Assembly (NCBI GenBank): GCA_036272195.1
Contig: DATAZE010000049.1
Span: forward strand, 1-64,000
DNA from: DASXHY01 sp036272195
GTDB taxonomy: Bacteria > Verrucomicrobiota > Verrucomicrobiia > Limisphaerales > DASXHY01
DNA: 64,000 nt
Direction: 5' to 3'
The position numbers and the translations under genes are program-made. Of the stretch, positions 38,887 through 47,391 are shown one piece after another. How positions within the stretch are numbered: the stretch's first letter is position 1; every line of letters starts with the position of its first letter. The notes beneath the pieces were generated by a model. That model did no database searches. It had not been told where the DNA came from and was given only the letters and a program-made list of their open reading frames with translations.

Positions 38887-40476
38887 ATGCGCGCTCAATT
38901 TTCAGCCCGTTGGACGTGTTTTGCCCTGATGGTCATGTTGTGGCCGATTTTGCTCCGCGCCCAAACCCCGCCGGAGACGACAATCACCAGCGGCCCCTCA
39001 GGCACCATCAATAATCCCAATCCGTCGTTCACGTTCACCAGTCCCGAGCCTGATTGCACTTTCACCGCTCAAATGGATGGCGGCGGGTATGTTGCCGTCA
39101 CTTCGCCAAAGACTTACAGCGGCCTCGCCGACGGCAAACACACATTTCAAGTGCGCGCTACCGACCCTTCCAATAACACGGATCCGACGCCGGCCTCTCT
39201 CACCTTCCTTGTGGACACCATTGCGCCGAGCACCTCCATCACCGCCGGGCCTTCGGGGTTGATCAACAATTCAAACCCTTCGTTCAGTTTCACCAGTCCT
39301 GACGGAACGGCAACTTTTCAGGTGCAGATGGATGGAGGCGGTTACACTGCGGCGACTTCGCCAAAGAATTACTCCGGCCTTTCTAATGGAACTCATACCT
39401 TTCAGGTCCGCGCCGTCGATCCCGCGGGAAATATCGGCTCTCCCGCCAGCCGCAGTATTACTGTGGATACCGTTTCACCAGATACAACCATCACTCAAGG
39501 ACCGCCAGGCATTACCGGCAGTCCGACTGCGACCTTTGATTTCATCAGCTCCGAGGTTAATTCAACCTTCCAGGCCCAATTGGATGGCGCGGCATATACT
39601 TTGACATCCTCTCCCATAACTTACAACGGGCTCTCCGACGGATCGCATACGTTTCAAGTGCGTGCCATCGATGCCGCAGGAAATACCGATGCTTCTCCGG
39701 CGAGTGTGACTTTCACGGTGGACACCATCCCGCCCAACACCTCCATCACCGCCGGCCCTTCGGGATTCACGAGCAATGCAAGCCCCTCGTTTAGCTTCAT
39801 CAGCCCTGATTCCACTGCAACTTTTCAAGCCCAAATGGACGGTGGCGCATACGCCACGGTGACTTCTCCAAAAAGTTATCCCGGCCTCGGCGACGGCTCC
39901 CATACCTTCCGGGTGCGGGCCCTTGACCCAGCCGGAAATATCGATCCAGCGCCGCCCAGCCGAACCTTTACAGTGGATACGATTCCGCCCATCACCACCA
40001 TCTTCAGCTCCCCACCGGGCATCGCAACGACCAACACGGCCATTTTTGGATTCCAAAGCAGCGAATCAGGCTCAACGTTTCAGGTGAGATTGGACGGCGA
40101 AGCCTATTTTTCCGCCGCCTCCCCGTACATTTGGACGAACCTGACCGGCGGCAGTCATACGTTTCAGGTGCGCGCCATCGATCCGGCGGGAAATGTTGAC
40201 CCGGCGCCGGCTACACGTTCATGGGCAATTATTCCTCCCTTCATTGGATCAAATCAATTAACCATCGCGCCTTTCGGAAGCACGCAAGTCACGGTAACTT
40301 ATTTCGGCGATCCAAACGCCTCTTACACCTTGCAACAATCCACCAACCTCCTCAATTGGAACACATGGTATTCGACCGTGTCTCCGTCGAATGGAGTCAT
40401 TCAACAACCTGACACTTTGGGCACCGCCAAACGCTTCTATCGCGCCGTGGCCAGCCCCAACGGATCACATCCCTAA
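38887..40476 (+). CDS. Secreted protein with five tandem Ig-like repeats
   Basis: A 529-residue protein with a signal peptide (FALMVMLWPILLRAQ). Five repeats of about 88 residues follow, starting near residues 30, 118, 205, 293 and 380. Each has the pattern T-T-I-x-x-G-P-S-G, N-x-x-x-S-F-x-F-x-S, A-x-x-x-H-T-F-Q-V-R-A and D-P-A-G-N, joined by a VDTIPP-like linker. The last 75 residues are a C-terminal module with YTLQQSTNLLNWNTWYSTVS and AKRFYRAVASP, common at the ends of exported Verrucomicrobiota proteins and perhaps a sorting or anchoring region. The role is probably adhesion or surface display. Repeats are similar at DNA level, so recombination could vary their number. Confidence 0.78.
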   Translation: MRAQFSARWTCFALMVMLWPILLRAQTPPETTITSGPSGTINNPNPSFTFTSPEPDCTFTAQMDGGGYVAVTSPKTYSGLADGKHTFQVRATDPSNNTDPTPASLTFLVDTIAPSTSITAGPSGLINNSNPSFSFTSPDGTATFQVQMDGGGYTAATSPKNYSGLSNGTHTFQVRAVDPAGNIGSPASRSITVDTVSPDTTITQGPPGITGSPTATFDFISSEVNSTFQAQLDGAAYTLTSSPITYNGLSDGSHTFQVRAIDAAGNTDASPASVTFTVDTIPPNTSITAGPSGFTSNASPSFSFISPDSTATFQAQMDGGAYATVTSPKSYPGLGDGSHTFRVRALDPAGNIDPAPPSRTFTVDTIPPITTIFSSPPGIATTNTAIFGFQSSESGSTFQVRLDGEAYFSAASPYIWTNLTGGSHTFQVRAIDPAGNVDPAPATRSWAIIPPFIGSNQLTIAPFGSTQVTVTYFGDPNASYTLQQSTNLLNWNTWYSTVSPSNGVIQQPDTLGTAKRFYRAVASPNGSHP

Positions 40477-40571
40477 GTCCGTCGGGTAAAATTGGTGGAA
40501 CCGGAGGGATCTGCGCGAAGACTGGCGTGCCGAGCCGTAGCTCGAAGCGCAGCGGAGAGCGAAGGCTGGTC

Positions 40572-40815
40572 CTACATCCTTTTTTTAGCAAATGCGCGGC
40601 CGGAGGCAGATTTCAGATACCGTTCAAATTCAATCGCCCGTTGACTCAATGAATGCAACCGCTGTCTTTATCCTCCACGGACAAAACTTGGCCGTGTGCG
40701 GGACCCGTCCGGAATTATGGGTTTTCAGACGGTCTTGTAAGTCCTCGGTGAAACCAACATAAAAACGTTCCGAGATGGTTTCGCTTTGAAGAATGTAAAC
40801 GTAGAAGAACTACAT
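40572..40815 (-). pseudogene. GIY-YIG nuclease-family pseudogene
   Basis: Reading the minus strand from 40809 gives FFYVYILQSETISERFYVGF, then TEDLQDRLKTHNSGRVPHTA and KFCPWRIKTAVAF, the form of a small GIY-YIG (UPF0213-like) protein. The frame stops at TGA soon after (...FIESTGD). A one-base shift restores QRAIEFERYLKSASGRAFAK and KRM with a stop at 40572-40574, the expected family C-terminus. The expected start is also damaged: ATG at 40815 is followed at once by TAG. There are two lesions, so it is almost certainly dead. Confidence 0.75.
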
Positions 40816-40929
40816 TGGCTCTTGATGGCTTGCCGAGTCGTAGCTCGCCTACCGCAGTGAACCAAACGCCCGCCTTCGTTTTACTTCGGCGCGGCAGTCT
40901 TCGCGCTCCACTGCGTTGCGAGCGAAGAC

Positions 40930-41006
40930 TGGTGCGCGAGGAGAGGGTCGAACTCTCAACCTTCGGCTTCGGAGGCCGACGCTCTATCCAATTGAGCTAC
41001 TCGCGC
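40930..41006 (-). tRNA. tRNA-Arg (CCG)
   Basis: On the minus strand, acceptor GCGCGAG pairs with CTCGCGC, the D arm is GCTCAATTGGATAGAGC, the anticodon stem TCGGC/GCCGA holds the loop CTCCGAA (anticodon CCG, reading CGG), and the T arm is GAGAGTTCGACCCTCTC. A discriminator A and an encoded CCA complete 77 bases. Confidence 0.93.
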
Positions 41007-41847
41007 AACTTGCCGAAAATAGGCCATGCGCCCGCCCTCGGCAATCTGTTTTCCACTGAATCCCATAATCCGGGCGCATATCAAAATTTGAATGGTATTT
41101 CAGCCACGGAGTGGCGGTAGATGGTAGCCCATGGCGCGAGCCGTGGGAACCGAACGTGGAAATTGTTAAGCCCCGGATGGGGCGAAAGAAAAATGCCGTG
41201 CCGCGTTCTTTCGCTGCTCCGCAGCTAGTTCCTCGATTTTTTGCGATATGCAATTTTTGATATGCGCCCCCGTAACCCCGCAGTTCGAATGGGCACGGCG
41301 CAGCGCAATTGGAACTTGGAATTTGGAACTTTATTTGACAGCCATGCTATAATAGCCGCAGAAGGAGGACAGAAAGGGCAAATGAAAAAGCGGGTGAAGC
41401 AATTCGGGGTTAATGGAAAACTCACCGTCCCCTCCCAAGGTTTTGGATCGTGGAATTTGGAACTTCATCACCCGACGCCGTCTCGGCGCAAATCGTTATC
41501 CTTCAACCGTGCTCCAACCATTCCGACCCATTCCACTCTATTCGGGGGGGGGATATATGAGTCTGCCGGCCGGACCTCGGACCGCTCGTTGCGCCGGAGC
41601 CGGGCGAAGGCGAATGGACTCTGGGCGACTGGTAGGGCTCGCGCTGCCGCGCGGCCCCATATTCCGTCCCGCGCCCATAGCGCGGAGCAAAACCGCCGCT
41701 CCGATGGCAATTGCGATAAGTCTGCTGCACCGATGTCTGCGTCCGATGAGCCTCTGCGGCAAAACACCAAGTCGCCGTCAATCGCCCCGAGTCGCCGTCA
41801 AAAAAAATTCTTTTTCCGTTCTTTGACATAACGTTCGGCAGAAGGAC
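41007..41847. other. Intergenic region with hairpin and repeat units, no convincing gene
   Basis: Several frames are open in this 841-base stretch but none has a recognisable product; their peptides contain repeat-derived strings such as GSWNLEL. Seen here are hairpins GCCAC-GGA-GTGGC (41103-41115), GCCCC-GGAT-GGGGC (41170-41183) and GCTGC-TCC-GCAGC (41213-41225), an exact 9-base inverted pair (41182-41190 with 41206-41214), units of TTGGAACTTGGAATTTGG near 41306 and 41453, and a run of nine G at 41544-41552. The part from 41560 to 41847 shows nothing clear. Confidence 0.5.
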
Positions 41848-43059
41848 CTAATCCTTCTTCACCAACGTCCCATCGCGCCGCAAGTGATACATCTGTCCGC
41901 GCCACTCGATGCGGTTGCCCACGAACGCGTACAGCCAGATAGCGGTGTGGAGCACGTCCTTGACGGGCGCCAGCCACAAATAGCGTCGATGACCTGAAGA
42001 TTGCGTGAGACGGCGCTGTAAATTGGACGCGACGATTATTCGAGCGATAACGAACAGCCCGCCACAGAGCAGACCAATATGTAGATTGAGATTCCAAACG
42101 TCGAAAACATGGCGCGTGGTGGAAAAATGCAGGTGCGAGGCGCGGACAGTCATCACGAGGCCAAAAATCAACAACACCAAAGCCCAAAATCCCGCATTGT
42201 TCAAAATGCTGAAAAAATAAGGAAGCGGCTGACACACGCGAATCGTTCTGGCCCAGCGCAATTGATGCCTCCACACGGCACGCCAGCCCATCGGCGGGTC
42301 CCAGCATTCCACCACAATCGGACTAAGCATGATGCGATAGCCGTTGCGCGAAATCCGATTGCCGAGTTGATAATCGTCCGCCAGACAATTCACGAGCGAC
42401 TTGAATCCACCGATTTCCTCCAGGGGCCGGCGGCGGACAAACATGACCGCGCCGAGCGCGAAATCCAGCGGGTTGAGCGTTTGCGACTGCAAGACATGGC
42501 TCCAAAAATCGGCATTGATGGCGATGGCTTCCCATTGCATCGCGAGCGTCGACGGATTGGCCAGACGATAGAAGCAATTGATCAGGCCCACTCCCGGCTC
42601 GCGCAGCGGCACAACCGCACTCGCCATAAAATCCGATTGCACACGCACGTCGGCATCACTGACCACAAAGATGTCATGCTTCGCAAGCTTCTCAATTTCC
42701 GCCAGTTTGGAAACTTTGGCGCTGGCGCCGATGAGTTGAGGCACCATGACGAGTTGAGCGTCCCGCTGCGGAAATTCCTGCATCAGTTTGCGCACAATTT
42801 CGCAAACGGGATCTTCGGCGGAAACCACGCCGAAAAGAATCTGCACTTCTCCCGTGTAATTCTGCGCGAACCAGCTTCGCAGGCAATCTTCAGTGGCTGC
42901 GTCGGCTCCTTTGAGTGATTTGAGCAGCGTGACTGCGGGCGCGAACGATTCGTCGCTGGCGTGGTGGTGCAGTGGAAATCGGCGTGCCGCCACCCATTGC
43001 CAAATCAACAAGGCAAAACTGAGGAGGGCAAGGGAGCCAAAGATTATGCTTAAAATCAC
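41848..43059 (-). CDS. HpnI-like / ceramide glucosyltransferase-like family 21 glycosyltransferase
   Basis: A 403-residue protein with a GTG start. An N-terminal membrane helix (SIIFGSLALLSFALLIWQWV) precedes a GT-A catalytic domain with the GT21 motif chain: AVTLLKSLKGADAATEDCLR, a DxD-like VSDADVRVQSDF, LADDYQLGNRI and Q-x-x-R-W in RHQLRWARTIRVCQP. Two or three C-terminal helices follow (about residues 280-345). The pattern fits both ceramide glucosyltransferases and HpnI, which adds N-acetylglucosamine to bacteriohopanetetrol. HpnI is the likelier bacterial role, but no other hopanoid gene is near. It probably acts at the inner face of the cytoplasmic membrane. Confidence 0.82.
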   Translation of the reverse strand: MILSIIFGSLALLSFALLIWQWVAARRFPLHHHASDESFAPAVTLLKSLKGADAATEDCLRSWFAQNYTGEVQILFGVVSAEDPVCEIVRKLMQEFPQRDAQLVMVPQLIGASAKVSKLAEIEKLAKHDIFVVSDADVRVQSDFMASAVVPLREPGVGLINCFYRLANPSTLAMQWEAIAINADFWSHVLQSQTLNPLDFALGAVMFVRRRPLEEIGGFKSLVNCLADDYQLGNRISRNGYRIMLSPIVVECWDPPMGWRAVWRHQLRWARTIRVCQPLPYFFSILNNAGFWALVLLIFGLVMTVRASHLHFSTTRHVFDVWNLNLHIGLLCGGLFVIARIIVASNLQRRLTQSSGHRRYLWLAPVKDVLHTAIWLYAFVGNRIEWRGQMYHLRRDGTLVKKD

Positions 43060-43158
43060 CGCCCGTTCCTAAACAGGATGCGCCGCCGTCGCAAGCACGA
43101 ATTGGAGATTCGGGTTTTCAAATCAGAACCTTCAAACGTTGGCGCTATGGAAATTGAG

Positions 43159-44403
43159 TTACCGTTTTCTCCGCTTAGCCGGCCCGAAGAAATATCCGCC
43201 GCGCACACGCACCGCCTGCACCCGGCGATCGTGGCCGGTCGGTTGGCCAGGTTTGCCCTCCTCGAACAACGCAGTATAGCGGTATTCAAAATTCTCCAGC
43301 CTCACCCGTTCAACTTTCTGGCCGATGAACCGTTCGATGGCCGCCACGTGGGAAGAATCCTCGGCCACCATGAGCGTGAACGCGTCCCCGGTGGCTTCCG
43401 CGCGGCCCGTGCGGCCTATGCGATGAATGTAATCCTCTGGATGATGCGGCACATCATAGTTGATCACGTGGCTGACGTCCGCGATATCCAGGCCGCGCGC
43501 GGCAATGTCCGTCGCCACGAGCACTTCGAAACGGCCATCGCGGAAGCCTTTGAGCGCTTGCTCGCGTTCGCGTTGCGTACGGTTGGAGTGCAGCACGGCC
43601 ACGGCGTGATTGTTGCGCTTAAGCAATTGGGCGATGCGATCCGCGCCATGTTTCGTCCGGCAAAACACGATCACTGACTCGTAATGCACGCGATCCAGCA
43701 ACGCGAGGAGCAAATCAGTTTTTTGAGCGTCGGCCACTGGATAAATCACGTGCTTGACCGTTTCCGCCGGGGTCCGCCGCGCGCCGATTTCAATCGTCTC
43801 CGGATTGCGCATCGCCCATTTGATGAGCGTCTCGATCTGCACCGGGATGGTCGCCGAGAACAGCATCGTCTGGCGCTCGCGCGGGCATTTCTGAACGATG
43901 CGGCGCACGTCCGGCAGGAAACCCATGTCGAGCATCCGGTCGGCTTCATCGAGCACGAGATGCTGGACGTGGTCCAAATGACACGTGCCTTGTTCCAAAT
44001 GATCGAGCAAACGGCCAGGCGTGGCGACGATGATATCCGCGCCGGCTTTGAGCATTTCATTTTGGCGGCCGTAACCGACGCCGCCGAACACGACGGCGAT
44101 TTTCAAATCGGTGAAGCGCGCAAAATCGTGAATGGCGGTTTCCACCTGCGCCGCGAGTTCGCGCGTAGGCTCCAGCACGAGAAAACGGGTGCGCGGATCG
44201 TGATGGCCCATCTTCGTAAGAACCGGCAAAGCGAATGCGGCGGTCTTGCCAGTGCCGGTTTGTGCGCTGCCGATGACATCCTTTCCTTCCAGAACCAGTG
44301 GAATGGCGCGGAGCTGGATGGGCGTCGGGTCCGTGTACCCCATGGCTTTCACGCCTTCCAGAACGGGAGCAGACAAACCGAGTTTGGCAAATGGCATAGG
44401 CAT
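43159..44403 (-). CDS. DEAD-box RNA helicase (RhlE-like)
   Basis: A 414-residue ATP-dependent RNA helicase with all core motifs in order: Q motif YTDPTPIQLRAIPLVLEG, motif I SAQTGTGKTAAF, Ia LEPTRELAAQ, II LDEADRMLDMGF, III FSATIP, and in the second domain VFCRTKHGADR, TDIAARGLDIADV and YIHRIGRTGRAEA. The C-terminal extension is short and basic, ending FGPAKRRKR, as in RhlE-type helicases that assist ribosome assembly or RNA decay at low temperature. A 99-base gap separates it from the GT21 gene on the same strand. Confidence 0.95.
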   Translation of the reverse strand: MPMPFAKLGLSAPVLEGVKAMGYTDPTPIQLRAIPLVLEGKDVIGSAQTGTGKTAAFALPVLTKMGHHDPRTRFLVLEPTRELAAQVETAIHDFARFTDLKIAVVFGGVGYGRQNEMLKAGADIIVATPGRLLDHLEQGTCHLDHVQHLVLDEADRMLDMGFLPDVRRIVQKCPRERQTMLFSATIPVQIETLIKWAMRNPETIEIGARRTPAETVKHVIYPVADAQKTDLLLALLDRVHYESVIVFCRTKHGADRIAQLLKRNNHAVAVLHSNRTQREREQALKGFRDGRFEVLVATDIAARGLDIADVSHVINYDVPHHPEDYIHRIGRTGRAEATGDAFTLMVAEDSSHVAAIERFIGQKVERVRLENFEYRYTALFEEGKPGQPTGHDRRVQAVRVRGGYFFGPAKRRKR

Positions 44404-44529
44404 AATCTGTGGTTTAAGGGGAGAAATGTCTATGAAGGATTTGACCTGTCCGGAGCGCCGGTGTCCCGCGGGCCAACATCAAAATTGCCTTACAAACGGG
44501 TCGGTTTGGAGATCAGCACTCTGCTGACC

Positions 44530-45156
44530 TCATGCAATCTCGATGCTCTTTGCCGCGCGAATGAACTCACGAACTTTTTCGTGGTCCTTTTTTCCGGGCG
44601 CGGCTTCGACGCCGCTGGAGACATCCACGCCGTATGGCTGAACTTTTTGAACCGCCTCAGCCACGTTTGCCGGCGTCAATCCGCCGGCGAGAAAAATCGG
44701 GCGGCCCAGTTTTTTCGCTTCGACGGCAAGGTCCCAATTAAACTTTTCTCCGGTGCCGCCAGGTTTGTCGGCGACAAAAGCATCGAGCAACCACGCCTCG
44801 GTCGGATATTCCGGCAGGGCTTTGAGCGATTCCGCGTCGCGAATGCGAAAGGCCTTCATGCTCATCAGGCCAAATTGCGCACAATACTCGGGCGTCTCGT
44901 GGCCGTGGAACTGAAGCATGTTCAACCCGCAATCGCCAATCGCACGCATCACGAGGTCTTCGCCGGCGTCCACGAACACTCCTACTTTGATGACGAGGGG
45001 CGGTAATTGGCGGACGACCTCCGCGGCATCGCGAATCGACACGTGGCGCGGGCTTGGCTCGTAGAACATGAAGCCGAGCGCATCCGCGCCCGCTTCGACG
45101 GCGGCGAGCGCGTCGGGCGCGTTGGTAATGCCACAGATTTTGACTTTGACACTCAT
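44530..45156 (-). CDS. trpF: Phosphoribosylanthranilate isomerase
   Basis: TrpF catalyses the Amadori step before indole-glycerol phosphate synthase in tryptophan synthesis. The start at 45156 (MSVKVKICGITNAPDALAAV) fits the family, with the catalytic Cys in KICGIT. Further motifs are GADALGFMFYEPSPRHVS, LQFHGHETPEYCAQFGL and FLAGGLTPANVAEAVQKVQP, then GVDVSSGVEAAPGKKDHEKV ending the phosphate-binding part. Total about 208 residues. It is not beside trpC (20 kb away), so the tryptophan genes are dispersed. The frame is open further upstream but into the tRNA promoter region. Confidence 0.95.
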   Translation of the reverse strand: MSVKVKICGITNAPDALAAVEAGADALGFMFYEPSPRHVSIRDAAEVVRQLPPLVIKVGVFVDAGEDLVMRAIGDCGLNMLQFHGHETPEYCAQFGLMSMKAFRIRDAESLKALPEYPTEAWLLDAFVADKPGGTGEKFNWDLAVEAKKLGRPIFLAGGLTPANVAEAVQKVQPYGVDVSSGVEAAPGKKDHEKVREFIRAAKSIEIA

Positions 45157-45217
45157 GGAGCGGGCATAGCATTCCATGTTGCGGCGAAAAAACAAGAGCG
45201 CGGACCGGTCAAAGAGG

Positions 45218-45246
45218 TTGGCGCGGCAAAGATTCTCCCTTATCCT
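45218..45246 (+). promoter_or_regulatory. Candidate promoter of tRNA-Arg (CCU)
   Basis: TTGGCG at 45218-45223 and TATCCT at 45241-45246 are spaced by 17 bases and end 10 bases before the mature tRNA 5' end. Both boxes differ from consensus at two positions or so, so this is moderate support only. Confidence 0.4.
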
Positions 45247-45256
45247 CACCGGGGCT

Positions 45257-45332
45257 GCCCCTATAGCTCAAATGGATAGAGCAGCGGTTTCCTAAACCGT
45301 TGATTTCGGTTCAATTCCGAATGGGGGTACCA
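45257..45332 (+). tRNA. tRNA-Arg (CCU)
   Basis: Acceptor GCCCCTA pairs with TGGGGGT (two G-U pairs), the D arm is GCTCAAATGGATAGAGC, the anticodon stem GCGGT/ACCGT holds the loop TTCCTAA (anticodon CCT, reading AGG), and the T arm is TCGGTTCAATTCCGA. A discriminator A and an encoded CCA follow, giving 76 bases. Confidence 0.92.
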
Positions 45333-45393
45333 TCGTAAACTCTCCAATTTCACTGACTCCGCAGCAAGCAGTGCATTTTGCCCGTCGCGGTAT

Positions 45394-45684
45394 TTACGCA
45401 CAGGAACACGAAAGCTCGGAGTGTTCCAGGGCCTCGATGACGTAAGGCCAGTTTTTTTGGCATTCAAAAACATCACCCACTCTCAGTAAGATATCGCCCT
45501 TCGCCGGCGTGCTTGTCAGCCAGACAACACCGGTTTTGATTTCAATCCGTTTGATTCCCGAGCGCTGCTCCAGTCGAATGACTTTATCGCGAGCCAGGGT
45601 GCGAATGCCACTCCGCGAGGAAAGCGTTTCAGGGCTGGCTGATTGCGAAGAATCCAGCGTGCCGATATGTGCAGTCGATGTCAT
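45394..45684 (-). CDS. DUF2917-like protein next to a MocR regulator
   Basis: About 96 residues from the ATG at 45684 (MTSTAHIGTLDSSQSA); the frame is open further upstream to 45783. The core RLEQRSGIKRIEIKTGVVWL followed by TSTPAKGDILLRVGDVFE and NWPYVIEALEHSEL matches the short double-beta-helix DUF2917 pattern, in which a G-x-x-W-L-T strand is typical. Its function is unknown. It is divergent from the MocR-type gene, and the intergenic region contains an exact inverted 14-mer that could control both. Confidence 0.65.
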   Translation of the reverse strand: MTSTAHIGTLDSSQSASPETLSSRSGIRTLARDKVIRLEQRSGIKRIEIKTGVVWLTSTPAKGDILLRVGDVFECQKNWPYVIEALEHSELSCSCA

Positions 45685-45722
45685 AATCTGTTCTGAAGCA
45701 AGCTGACACGGAAGCCCGGGCT

Positions 45723-45813
45723 TTAACAGATACAGTGGAACGCTTTCTTTGCTTTCACAGATGAGAATTGGTAAACTGTACAACCTGATTTTGAAATAAA
45801 CTGTATCTGTTAA
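45723..45813. promoter_or_regulatory. Candidate MocR operator pair
   Basis: TTAACAGATACAGT at 45723-45736 and its exact reverse complement ACTGTATCTGTTAA at 45800-45813 lie 63 bases apart in the divergent region between the DUF2917 gene and the MocR gene. A further half site, ACTGTA, is at about 45775-45780. GntR/MocR regulators commonly bind repeated sites in their own divergent promoter. Autoregulation and control of the neighbour are inferred. Confidence 0.6.
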
Positions 45814-45841
45814 AAGTGCGCGAAAAGCGCACAGTACCCTT

Positions 45842-47269
45842 ATGCGCGCAAATCTCCCGATTTATGAACAACTCGCCGGCCAATTGGGCGAGATGATCCA
45901 AACCCGGTCGTTGCGGGCCGGTGACCGGATGCCGTCGGTCCGGAAATTCAGCGTTCAACAGCGAGTCAGTGTACCCACGGCTTTGAAGGCGTATGTGACG
46001 TTGGAAACGCGCGGCTTGATTGAGGCGCGCCCCAAATCCGGATTTTACGTTCGAGCGCGGCGGATCGACTTGACGCCCGAACCAATGCCGTCACCCACCA
46101 TGCCGAAAGTGATTGCCGTAGGAAATTTCGATCCCGTGAGAGCTTTGTTGTCCGATCATGCCAATTCAAAGCTGGTGCCTTTGGGCGCCGCGTTGCCGAG
46201 CGCGGAATTGCTGCCGGGAGTCAAGTTGACGCGGACGATGGCAATGATTGGCCGGAGGCTCGGCGCCAATAGCATCGATTACGATATGGCCCCGGGACAT
46301 GAGACATTACGCCGCGAACTGGCCCGCCGTTCATTGGAGTGGGGCTGCGCTTTGAAGGCGGACGATTTTATTGTGACCGTGGGCGGCACAGAAGCACTCT
46401 CGCTTGCTTTGCGAGCCACCTGCAAGCCCGGCGACACCGTCGTCGTGGAATCCCCCACTTATTTCGGACTTCCCGGCATGTTGCGCGAGTTGCAGCTCAA
46501 GGCGCTGCCGATCCCGGTGCACGGTTCGGAAGGAATTGATTTAGATCTTTTGCAGAAATCGTTGCGCAAGACGCGTGTCGGCGCCTGCGTTTTAATTCCG
46601 AACATCCATAACCCCATCGGCTTCATCATGCCAGACGAACGCAAACGACAATTGATTGAAATTTGCGCGGAGCGGAAAATTCCGGTCATTGAAGACGACA
46701 CTTACGGAGACTTGCAGCATGAAGGTGCCCGCCCGCGCTGTTTGAAAGCATTCGATCCCGAAGGCTTCGTGCTGCTGTGTGGCTCCTATTCCAAGAGACT
46801 CGCGCCAGGCTATCGCGTTGGATACATCGCCGCGGGAAAATGGCAGACTCGCGTGCTCGCGCAAAAACAGGCGAGCACGTTAAACGGCGCATTGCTGCCA
46901 ACCCTGACCGTGGCAGAGTTTCTGAAGAACGGCGGCTATGATCGTTACCTGCGTTCCGTCCGGCAGGCCTATCATAACCAGGTTGCCAAAATGCGGGAGG
47001 CAATCGCCGAACATTTTCCGAAGGGCGTTGGCCTATCACGTCCCAAAGGAGGTTACCTGCTGTGGTGCGAACTTCCTAAGTCGGTCGATGCTTTTAAATT
47101 GTCCAAGCAGGCTCGCGAGGCGGGAATCAGTATTGCGCCCGGACCGTTGTTTTCAGCGGCGGACGATTTTCAAAATTTTATCCGCGTCAATTGCGGTTAT
47201 CCGTGGAATCCAGCAATGGAACGCGCAGTGCGAACTCTGGGACAATTAGTGAGAAAGCAACTAAGTTAG
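45842..47269 (+). CDS. MocR/PdxR-type GntR regulator with aminotransferase domain
   Basis: A 475-residue protein. Residues 1-75 are a GntR winged helix (LPIYEQLAGQLGEMIQTRSL, RAGDRMPSVRKFSVQQRVSV, TALKAYVTLETRGLIEARPK). Residues about 100-475 are a fold-type I aminotransferase domain with VTVGGTEALSLALRATCKPG, PTYFGLPGMLRELQLKALPI, VIEDDTYGDL, and the PLP-binding lysine in LLCGSYSKRLAPGYRVGYIA. MocR proteins sense vitamin B6 or amino compounds and switch nearby genes. The divergent DUF2917 gene is the likely target. The short gap and inverted 14-mer support autoregulation. Confidence 0.93.
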   Translation: MRANLPIYEQLAGQLGEMIQTRSLRAGDRMPSVRKFSVQQRVSVPTALKAYVTLETRGLIEARPKSGFYVRARRIDLTPEPMPSPTMPKVIAVGNFDPVRALLSDHANSKLVPLGAALPSAELLPGVKLTRTMAMIGRRLGANSIDYDMAPGHETLRRELARRSLEWGCALKADDFIVTVGGTEALSLALRATCKPGDTVVVESPTYFGLPGMLRELQLKALPIPVHGSEGIDLDLLQKSLRKTRVGACVLIPNIHNPIGFIMPDERKRQLIEICAERKIPVIEDDTYGDLQHEGARPRCLKAFDPEGFVLLCGSYSKRLAPGYRVGYIAAGKWQTRVLAQKQASTLNGALLPTLTVAEFLKNGGYDRYLRSVRQAYHNQVAKMREAIAEHFPKGVGLSRPKGGYLLWCELPKSVDAFKLSKQAREAGISIAPGPLFSAADDFQNFIRVNCGYPWNPAMERAVRTLGQLVRKQLS

Positions 47270-47391
47270 TTTAGCCGTCAATGCTCCAATTCAGGCGAGT
47301 CCGTCCTTGATTAAAACCCCGGCGTCTGGTGAATTTCCGGAACGACGCTTTCGTCGAATTAACAATGACAATATTAAGCTCTTCACGATTT

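Noticed and set aside
41335..41352. TTGACA followed by TATAAT in the gap after tRNA-Arg.
   Set aside because: The spacer is only about 7 bases, far from the 16-18 needed for a promoter.
41241..41831. A 196-codon open frame on the plus strand after the tRNA-Arg gene.
   Set aside because: The peptide contains repeat-derived strings, other frames on both strands are equally open, and no family pattern is visible.
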